NCBI GenBank assembly: GCA_041159745.1
Contig: JBEAXP010000209.1
Span: forward strand, 1-26,773
Source: Casp-actino8 sp041159745
GTDB lineage: Bacteria > Actinomycetota > Acidimicrobiia > Acidimicrobiales > Ilumatobacteraceae
DNA length: 26,773 bases
Direction of reading: 5' to 3'
The notes beneath the pieces are model-generated. The model saw only the letters and a list, made by a program, of their open reading frames with translations, was not told the origin of the DNA and did not search any database. Each line of letters starts with the position of its first letter. Position 1 is the first letter of the stretch. Made by a program: the position numbers and the translations under genes. This document shows, one piece after another, positions 21,649 to 26,773 of this stretch.

Positions 21649-22500
21649 TCAGCGGTAGCGCTCCTCGGTTTTTTGGTGGTCGGGCAGACCCACGAGATCG
21701 GTGAAGTCGTCGAAGCGACCGGGGCGAACCGCACCGAGAGAGCCGCTCGCGGCCAACGTGGACGCTGCCATGGCCATGGCATCGACGGCGGCGAACAACA
21801 GACCCACTGGCGAGACCAGCAGTCGGAAACCGCGCTCGGTCAAATCGATGGTCGAAAGATGCGCGATACCGCCCTTCTCGGCCATGTTGGCCACCAACGT
21901 CACATCGGGCAGTTCGCGTGCGATCGTGTCGAGTTCGTCTTCGGAGGCGGGCGCTTCGATGAACACCGCATCCGCCCCGAGATCACGCGCGCGCTTGCCC
22001 CGCTCGATCGCTTCGGCAAGTCCGAGGGCGCCGCGCGCGTCGGTGCGCGCCGTCACCACCAGGTCGGTCCGATGGTCGAGGGCGGCCCGAACCTTGGCCA
22101 ACCACTCGTCGACCGGAACAACCTGTTTGTTCGGCATGTGACCGCACTTCTTCGGCCACACCTGATCCTCCAGGAACAGGCCGGCGGCACCCGCCTCCTC
22201 CCACAGCTCGACCGTTCGCATCACGTTCATCGCGTTGCCGTACCCCGTGTCGGCATCGACCACGACCGACAGTTTCGGAACGGCGCGACAGATACGGCGT
22301 GCCGTCTCGGCCATCTCCATTTGCGACAGATGGCCGACATCGGGTTCCCCGAGCAGTGCGCCCGACACGGCGAAGCCCGACACGAACAGGGAGTCGAACC
22401 CGGCGCGCTCGGCCACCAATGCCGACGCGGCATCCCACACCCCGGGCATCACGACCACTTCGCGTCGTGCGAGCCGGGCGCGCAGGGCCTCGGCCGTCAC
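21649..22500 (-). CDS. Isocitrate lyase/PEP mutase superfamily enzyme
   Basis: This 283-residue TIM-barrel enzyme has the superfamily motifs MPGVWDAASA, DADTGYGN (residues 82-89, metal site) and EDQVWPKKCGH (about 111-121), where KKCGH carries the catalytic Cys of isocitrate and 2-methylisocitrate lyases. Members cleave or make C-C or P-C bonds: methylisocitrate lyase, oxaloacetate decarboxylase, or carboxyphosphonoenolpyruvate mutase. The KKCGH Cys argues for lyase activity on a 2-hydroxy tricarboxylate or similar, but the substrate is not fixed by these motifs. The GTG start at 22500 overlaps the acyl-CoA synthetase stop (GTGA), so it is coupled to that gene. The stop lies 19 bases before the SAM riboswitch. 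Confidence 0.88.
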   Translation of the reverse strand: MTAEALRARLARREVVVMPGVWDAASALVAERAGFDSLFVSGFAVSGALLGEPDVGHLSQMEMAETARRICRAVPKLSVVVDADTGYGNAMNVMRTVELWEEAGAAGLFLEDQVWPKKCGHMPNKQVVPVDEWLAKVRAALDHRTDLVVTARTDARGALGLAEAIERGKRARDLGADAVFIEAPASEDELDTIARELPDVTLVANMAEKGGIAHLSTIDLTERGFRLLVSPVGLLFAAVDAMAMAASTLAASGSLGAVRPGRFDDFTDLVGLPDHQKTEERYR

Positions 22501-24125
22501 GAGGAGACACCGAGTCGTTCGAACGCCACGCCCTTCAGACGCTTGTAATCGACCTTGCCGTTGGGTGCCCGACCGATCGTGTCGACGATCACGAGGTGAC
22601 GCGGCGCCTTGTACGCCGCGAGCGACGACTTCACGTGAGCGTTGAGTTCGTCGAGGCGCGGTGTGACGCCGGGGCTCGCCTCGACCACCGCGCAGATGGT
22701 CTCGCCGAAGCGCTGATCGGGAATGCCCACGGCGACCGCGTCGCGAACCGAAGGGTGACGCTTGAGGGCTTCCTCCACTTCCTCGGGGAAGACCTTCTCT
22801 CCACCCGTGTTGATGCAGACCGAACCACGGCCGAGGAGGTTGATGGTGCCGTCGGCCAACACCTCGGCCCAGTCGCCCGGAACACTCCATCTCTGACCTT
22901 CGAACGTGCGGAACGTCTGAGCAGTCTTGGCCTCGTCGCGGTAATAGCCGAGCGGAATGAAGCCACCCACCGCGACGAGTCCGCGCTCATCGGAGCCCGG
23001 CTCGACGCGGCGTCCGTCTTCGGTGAAGACGACGCACGACGGTCCGAGTTGGAACTTCGCCGTCTCGCTGGCCGCACCGGCGGCGCTCACCGATCCACCC
23101 AGGCCCACCGCTTCGGACGAGCCGAACGAATCGAACAGGATCACCTGCGGAATGTGCTTCAAGAGACCCTGCTTGTTCTCCTGACTCCACATCACGCCCG
23201 ACGACGACATGAGGATCAGACTCGACAAGTCGTGCTTGCCCGGGTTGGCCTCCAAGTTCTCGAGAATCGGTCCGGCGAAGGCCTGTCCCACGATGATGAG
23301 CGACGTCACCATGTTTCGTTCGACCTCGCCCAGCAGTTCGTCGATGTCGAGCGACCGTGACGGCATCGTCACGATGCAGCCCCCGAGGTTCATCGTGATG
23401 AGGCTCGAGAACTGGCCGGTTCCGTGCATGAGCGGACAAGCCGACAGCGTGACGAAAGGCGGAACGCTCTCACCGATGCGACTGATGAGGTGTTCGAACG
23501 ATTCGGCGGGTGGAATGCCCATGAGTGCCTGGCCGCCCGAACCGAGCACGTTGAACAGGTCGTCCTGACGCCACATCACTCCCTTGGGCATGCCGGTGGT
23601 TCCACCGGTGTACAGGAGCAAGAGGTCGTCGGGACTGCGGCCCCACGGTCCGCGCACCGGACCGGTCACCGAGCGGGCCACCACCTGGTCGTAGTCGACC
23701 GCCCACGACGGCACGTCGTGCGAACCGTCGGTCACGCAGTACCAACGGCGAACTTTCGGCAGTCGCGCTCGTACGTCATCGACCAACGGAACGAACGTCG
23801 CATGGAACACGACGGCTTCGGCATCGGCGTTGTCGAAGAGGTACGCGACCTCCTCGGGTCCGTAGCGATAGTTGGTGTTCACCGGGGCGAACCCACCCTT
23901 GAAGGCCGCCACGTACGTCTCGAGGTACTCGGGGCAGTTGTAGAGGTACGCGGCGACCTTGCTCTGCTTGGTCAGCCCGGCCTCGATGAAGTCGGCGGCC
24001 AGCGCGGCGGTGCGCTCATCGAACTGGCGCCACGTGAAGCGGCGGTCGCCTTGGATCTGGCACGGTGCGTCCGGCGTCTTGGCGGCGATCGCCTCGTATA
24101 CGTCGGCGAGATTCCACTCGGTCAT
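22497..24125 (-). CDS. Acyl-CoA synthetase (AMP-forming, FadD-like)
   Basis: This complete 542-residue ANL-superfamily ligase activates a carboxylic acid with ATP and CoA. The P-loop-like motif is YTGGTTGMPKGV (172-183), followed by FDSFGSSEAVG, the hinge region LLGRGSVCINTGGEKVFPEEVE, and the C-terminal catalytic lysine in GRAPNGKVDYKRLK (Lys524). PVNTNYRYGPEEVAYL is typical of medium- and long-chain or steroid-acid ligases of actinobacteria. The ATG at 24125 has GAGGGGG four bases before it, and a TACCGT -10 at 24150-24155 lies in the 39-base gap to the DUF2256-DUF3253 gene, so it may have its own promoter as well as readthrough. It is coupled to the isocitrate-lyase-family gene downstream. 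Confidence 0.95.
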   Translation of the reverse strand: MTEWNLADVYEAIAAKTPDAPCQIQGDRRFTWRQFDERTAALAADFIEAGLTKQSKVAAYLYNCPEYLETYVAAFKGGFAPVNTNYRYGPEEVAYLFDNADAEAVVFHATFVPLVDDVRARLPKVRRWYCVTDGSHDVPSWAVDYDQVVARSVTGPVRGPWGRSPDDLLLLYTGGTTGMPKGVMWRQDDLFNVLGSGGQALMGIPPAESFEHLISRIGESVPPFVTLSACPLMHGTGQFSSLITMNLGGCIVTMPSRSLDIDELLGEVERNMVTSLIIVGQAFAGPILENLEANPGKHDLSSLILMSSSGVMWSQENKQGLLKHIPQVILFDSFGSSEAVGLGGSVSAAGAASETAKFQLGPSCVVFTEDGRRVEPGSDERGLVAVGGFIPLGYYRDEAKTAQTFRTFEGQRWSVPGDWAEVLADGTINLLGRGSVCINTGGEKVFPEEVEEALKRHPSVRDAVAVGIPDQRFGETICAVVEASPGVTPRLDELNAHVKSSLAAYKAPRHLVIVDTIGRAPNGKVDYKRLKGVAFERLGVSS

Positions 24126-24149
24126 GCGTCCCCCTCGCAGTCGACGCCA

Positions 24150-24155
24150 ACGGTA
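24150..24155 (-). promoter_or_regulatory. -10 candidate for the acyl-CoA synthetase gene (TACCGT)
   Basis: TACCGT on the minus strand, 24 bases before the ATG at 24125. It would give a leader of about 17 bases that includes the GAGGGGG ribosome-binding site. It lies in the gap between two same-strand genes and suggests an internal promoter. Confidence 0.3.
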
Positions 24156-24164
24156 ACCGACGGT

Positions 24165-24539
24165 TCAGGGGCGTCGCAGCCGAACCGGGCCGGTGGCGGT
24201 GGACGGATCGACCACCCGTCCTCCCTGCGTGAACACCACCAGACCCCGCGCGTTCAGACGCCGGGCGGCCGAGCGAACCGGTTCCATCAACTCGCGCCAC
24301 TCGTCGTGACGCTCGGCCCGTGCGACCTCCGACGGGCACAGGCTGCCCGATCGGGAGTCGAGCATGGCTTCGATTCGCGCCTCCAATCGATGATCGAGGT
24401 CGGACACCCGCGCGCGACGACAACGGTCGCTGCAGTACTTCACCGAACCCCAGTTGCGCTCCCACTTCTTGCGCCACTCCATTCGACGTCCGCACGACGC
24501 GCAGAACTTGGGCTCGCGCGACGTTGCGTCCGACGACAT
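24165..24539 (-). CDS. DUF2256-DUF3253 fusion protein with N-terminal zinc finger
   Basis: This 124-residue protein joins two small families. Residues 11-45 (KFCASCGRRM, a Trp-rich stretch WRKKWERNW, then YCSDRCRRAR) match the DUF2256-type zinc ribbon with ligands Cys13, Cys16, Cys36 and Cys40. Residues 52-124 (IEAMLDSRSGSLCPSEVAR, WRELMEPVRSAARRLNARG, VVFTQGGRVVDP, GPVRLRR) match DUF3253, a winged-helix-like domain. Together they suggest a nucleic-acid-binding protein, but no function is known to me for either. The ATG at 24539 sits one base before the end of the acyl-CoA dehydrogenase gene, so it is in the same operon; the link to lipid genes is unexplained. Confidence 0.88.
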   Translation of the reverse strand: MSSDATSREPKFCASCGRRMEWRKKWERNWGSVKYCSDRCRRARVSDLDHRLEARIEAMLDSRSGSLCPSEVARAERHDEWRELMEPVRSAARRLNARGLVVFTQGGRVVDPSTATGPVRLRRP

Positions 24540-24540
24540 G

Positions 24541-25638
24541 TCAGCGCGGCAGGCCGAGAACTCGTTCGCCGAGGATGTTGCGCATCACGTTCGATGTTCC
24601 GCCCATGATGGTGTAGCCGGGGGCGTAGGCCAGACCCTGCGTCACCTGGTTCCAGAGCGTCGCTTCGGGGCCGAGCACCTGGCTCACGAACTGCGCCACG
24701 TCCCATTCGTGTTCGGTGCAGAAGCACTTGGTGGCAGCCGAGAAGCCGGCCGGCGCCTGATGCAGAACTTCGCGAACCACGAGGATCCGCCCGATCCGGT
24801 ACTTCTCCTCGAGTCGCGCGATCTGCTGACGCACTCGGGGGTCGGAGCGGTCGGCTCGTTCGAGGGCGACCTTGTACAACGCATGATTCGACACGAGTCG
24901 GTCGATGCCGCCGCGCTCGTGTTCGAGTTGACGCATCGTCTGCTTGAAGGCATTGCCTTCGACGCCCACCAAGTTGGCGACCGGCACACGCACATCGGTG
25001 AAGAACACCTCGCAGAAGTGACGGTTGGTGGTCATGTCCTTGATCGGACGCACTTCGATACCAGGTGTGTTCATCGGAACGATGATTTCGCTGATGCCGG
25101 CGTGGGGCGGACCTTCGTGCGTGGTGCGGCAGATGAGGTAGCAGTAATCGGCGACGGCACCGAAACTCGTCCAGATCTTCTGGCCGTTGATGACCCACTC
25201 GTCGCCATCGCGCACGGCTTGCGTCTTCAACGACGCCAGATCGGAGCCGGAGTTCGGCTCCGACATGCCGATGCACCAGACGCTCTGTCCGGCGAGAATG
25301 GCCGGCAGGAACTCGGCTTGCTGGTCGGGGCGACCGTAGGTGATGAGAGTGGGGCCCATCTGCCGATCGGCGAACCACATCGAGCCAATCGGTGCACCGG
25401 CGCCGATGAGTTCTTCGCCGATGATCAAGCGGTCGATCGCCGGACGTCCACCGCCGCCGAATTCCTTCGGCCAGGTGAGACCGATCCAGCCGCGAGCACC
25501 GAGCTCGGCGGCGAACTCCTTCGACCAACCATTGATCCACGAATCGTTGGCCCGGCCGTACTTCTCCACGGCCTTGGCCGCCACCTCGCGGGCCTCCTCA
25601 CGGAGGGCGATCTGCTCGTTGGTCCACGCGAATTCCAC
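24541..25638 (-). CDS. Acyl-CoA dehydrogenase (FadE-like)
   Basis: This 365-residue flavoenzyme introduces an alpha-beta double bond into an acyl-CoA. Motifs are the N-terminal helix (WTNEQIALREEAREVA), GWIGLTWPKEFGGGG, CIGMSEPNSGSDLASL (the ACAD signature), WVINGQKIWTSFG, and the C-terminal GGTSNVMRNILGERVLGLPR. The usual catalytic Glu beside EGTS is missing (MGGTSN), while Glu241 in the helix LEHERGG lies where isovaleryl- and long-chain-type dehydrogenases place their base, so activity is likely kept. The upstream frame is open, but the GTG at 25638 is chosen by family alignment (VEFAWTNEQ). A small hairpin (25640-25653) directly precedes it. It is divergent from the PhyH-like gene by 79 bases and heads the minus-strand lipid cluster. 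Confidence 0.93.
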   Translation of the reverse strand: MEFAWTNEQIALREEAREVAAKAVEKYGRANDSWINGWSKEFAAELGARGWIGLTWPKEFGGGGRPAIDRLIIGEELIGAGAPIGSMWFADRQMGPTLITYGRPDQQAEFLPAILAGQSVWCIGMSEPNSGSDLASLKTQAVRDGDEWVINGQKIWTSFGAVADYCYLICRTTHEGPPHAGISEIIVPMNTPGIEVRPIKDMTTNRHFCEVFFTDVRVPVANLVGVEGNAFKQTMRQLEHERGGIDRLVSNHALYKVALERADRSDPRVRQQIARLEEKYRIGRILVVREVLHQAPAGFSAATKCFCTEHEWDVAQFVSQVLGPEATLWNQVTQGLAYAPGYTIMGGTSNVMRNILGERVLGLPR

Positions 25639-25717
25639 GGGCGAAGTCTCGCCGATCGAGGGGGTGGAACACCAACGTCTGGCGTGTGAAGTCGAGCGCA
25701 CATGGAAGACTGAGGCC

Positions 25718-26548
25718 GTGCCCGATCGACCCTCCCTGCTGGACGAGCGCTACGACCTGGCACCAGGGACGATCGAGCGATTCGAATCAGCCGGTCATGC
25801 GGTGGTCCGTGAACTCGCTCCTCGACCCCTGGTAGAGCGCTACAAGCCGGCCATCGACGAAGCGACAATGGCCCTGCGGTGGGATACGCGACCCCTCGAA
25901 GAGCGCGACACCTACGGACGCGCGTTCATCCAGTCTGGCAACGTGCATCGGCACAGTCGGGCCGTGGCCGAGTTCGCGCTGGCTCGGCGATTCGCCCGGG
26001 TCGCCGCCGACCTCCTCCAGTGCGAAGGCGTTCGCCTCTACCACGATCAGGCTCTGTACAAGGAGCCCGGTGGCGGATTCACGCCGTGGCACCAGGACCA
26101 GGTCTACTGGCCACTCGACTCCGATCGAACGATCACGATGTGGATGCCGCTCGTCGACATTCCACAAGAAGTAGGCGGGATGACTTTCGCTGATGGCTCG
26201 TGGCGCCATGGCAATCTCGGCGAACTCGTGATCGGCGATGCGTCTCACGAGTTTTTCGAGACTTTGGTGGCCGAACACGGTTTCACTCTGAGCACCCACG
26301 GCCCGTTCGCCGCGGGCGACGCCACCTTCCACCGCGGCTGGACACTGCACTCGGCCCCCGCCAACGAGTCGGATCTCATGCGGGCCGTCCTGACAGTCAT
26401 CTACTACGCCGACGGGACTCGAATCTCCGAGGCCGACCATCCCGCACGTCGATTCGATCTGGCCCTGTGGCTCGGTGCCCGCGAGGTCGGATCGGTCGCC
26501 GACGGTCCGGGCAATCCGTTGTTGTGGCATCGCTCGTGGGAGTCATGA
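25718..26548 (+). CDS. Phytanoyl-CoA dioxygenase (PhyH)-like Fe(II)/2-oxoglutarate oxygenase
   Basis: The 276-residue protein folds as a double-stranded beta-helix oxygenase. The metal triad is visible: PWHQDQVYW supplies His125 and Asp127, and WTLHSAPANES supplies His211; Arg222 (MRAVLTVIYYADG) is placed to hold 2-oxoglutarate. The intervening MWMPLVDIPQEVGGMTFADGSW is the conserved 'WxPLxD....G' strand of PhyH proteins. Members hydroxylate phytanoyl-CoA or diverse small molecules; the substrate here is not determined. The frame is open upstream, but the GTG at 25718 is supported by a family-like start (about 20 residues before the first conserved helix) and AAGACT six bases upstream. The next gene follows after four bases. 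Confidence 0.9.
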   Translation: MPDRPSLLDERYDLAPGTIERFESAGHAVVRELAPRPLVERYKPAIDEATMALRWDTRPLEERDTYGRAFIQSGNVHRHSRAVAEFALARRFARVAADLLQCEGVRLYHDQALYKEPGGGFTPWHQDQVYWPLDSDRTITMWMPLVDIPQEVGGMTFADGSWRHGNLGELVIGDASHEFFETLVAEHGFTLSTHGPFAAGDATFHRGWTLHSAPANESDLMRAVLTVIYYADGTRISEADHPARRFDLALWLGAREVGSVADGPGNPLLWHRSWES

Positions 26549-26552
26549 CGTC

Positions 26553-26773
26553 GTGACGCGACGCGTCTTTCACCTGTTGGCCAAGCCGACCGGAGCCACC
26601 TGCAATCTCGACTGCTCGTATTGCTTCTTCCTCTCGAAGGATGCCCTGTACCCGGATCAGAGTCACCGCATGTCGACGGCCACGCTGGCCGAATACATGG
26701 GGCAGCTCCTCGACGCTCAGCCCGACGGCGAAGTGAATGTCGCCTGGCAGGGTGGCGAACCGACCCTCATGGG
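26553..26773 (+). CDS. Radical SAM enzyme, anaerobic sulfatase-maturase-like (3' partial)
   Basis: The first 73 codons, from a GTG at 26553, are in the window. VFHLLAKPTGATCNLDCSYCFF contains the CxxxCxxC cluster that binds the [4Fe-4S] center, in the exact form seen at the N-terminus of anaerobic sulfatase-maturating enzymes (anSME), followed by the family-type WQGGEPTLMG, where GGEP contacts SAM. Such enzymes convert an active-site Cys or Ser of sulfatases to formylglycine; related SPASM proteins modify peptides. A GGGAG about ten bases upstream supports the start. It is cut by the window end, so the C-terminal SPASM domain that would confirm the assignment is not seen. It is adjacent to and co-directional with the PhyH-like gene. 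Confidence 0.88.
   Translation, partial: MTRRVFHLLAKPTGATCNLDCSYCFFLSKDALYPDQSHRMSTATLAEYMGQLLDAQPDGEVNVAWQGGEPTLM

Overview
The window is a gene-dense, high-GC stretch of a bacterial chromosome, most like an actinobacterium of the Acidimicrobiia type. This rests on GC-rich codon use, GTG/TTG starts, a wax ester synthase/DGAT, two cytochrome P450s, FadD/FadE-type lipid enzymes, mycobacterial-style lipoproteins, and start codons placed for leaderless transcription. The placement is inference from gene content; no taxonomic marker was searched. No phage, transposase, CRISPR or plasmid functions are visible, so this looks like ordinary chromosome with several unusual local features. No stretch over 300 bases lacks a gene. 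The longest gaps are 17030-17211 (nothing recognised), 21471-21648 (riboswitch) and 14434-14593 (nothing firm).

Layout. 1-2602: the end of a fibronectin-III-type protein, an orphan lipoprotein, tRNA-Cys on the minus strand, and a lipoprotein alpha/beta hydrolase. 2651-8119: an amidohydrolase, two head-to-head P450s, a DUF1330-like protein and a DinB-like protein. 8121-12240: an FAD-linked 2-hydroxyacid oxidase divergent from an APH/ecdysteroid-kinase-like phosphotransferase, then trmB divergent from a small DUF6941-like protein, and Hsp20. 12241-17029: WS/DGAT, a LuxR-type regulator with a degenerate receiver, and a minus-strand four-gene operon (SAM methyltransferase, His-rich four-helix membrane protein, LysR regulator, PPOX-fold flavoprotein) with stop/start overlaps. 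17212-20287: tRNA-Gly, an EamA transporter, a conserved-looking 73-residue protein, an acidic-tailed membrane protein, a Fpg/Nei glycosylase with an altered zinc finger, and a divergent small membrane protein. 20319-25638: a minus-strand lipid cluster (acyl-CoA dehydrogenase, DUF2256-DUF3253 fusion, acyl-CoA synthetase, isocitrate-lyase/PEP-mutase family enzyme) followed by metX behind a SAM riboswitch. 25718-26773: a phytanoyl-CoA dioxygenase-like protein and the start of a radical SAM sulfatase-maturase-like enzyme cut by the window edge.

How they may work together. The 21649-25638 genes read as activation of a carboxylic acid to its CoA ester, alpha-beta dehydrogenation, and carbon-carbon cleavage of a 2-hydroxy/2-oxo diacid-type substrate, although the substrate cannot be read from sequence. 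The P450s, hydroxyacid oxidase, amidohydrolase and PhyH-like protein fit a lifestyle of oxidising lipids, sterols or terpenoids. metX supplies O-acetylhomoserine for methionine synthesis and is controlled by SAM.

Two points deserve most attention: the SAM-I/IV-type riboswitch at 21507-21629, and the repeated promoter geometry in which a TANNNT -10 box lies exactly six bases before the start codon (196, 7502, 7550, 9476, 13716, 18446).
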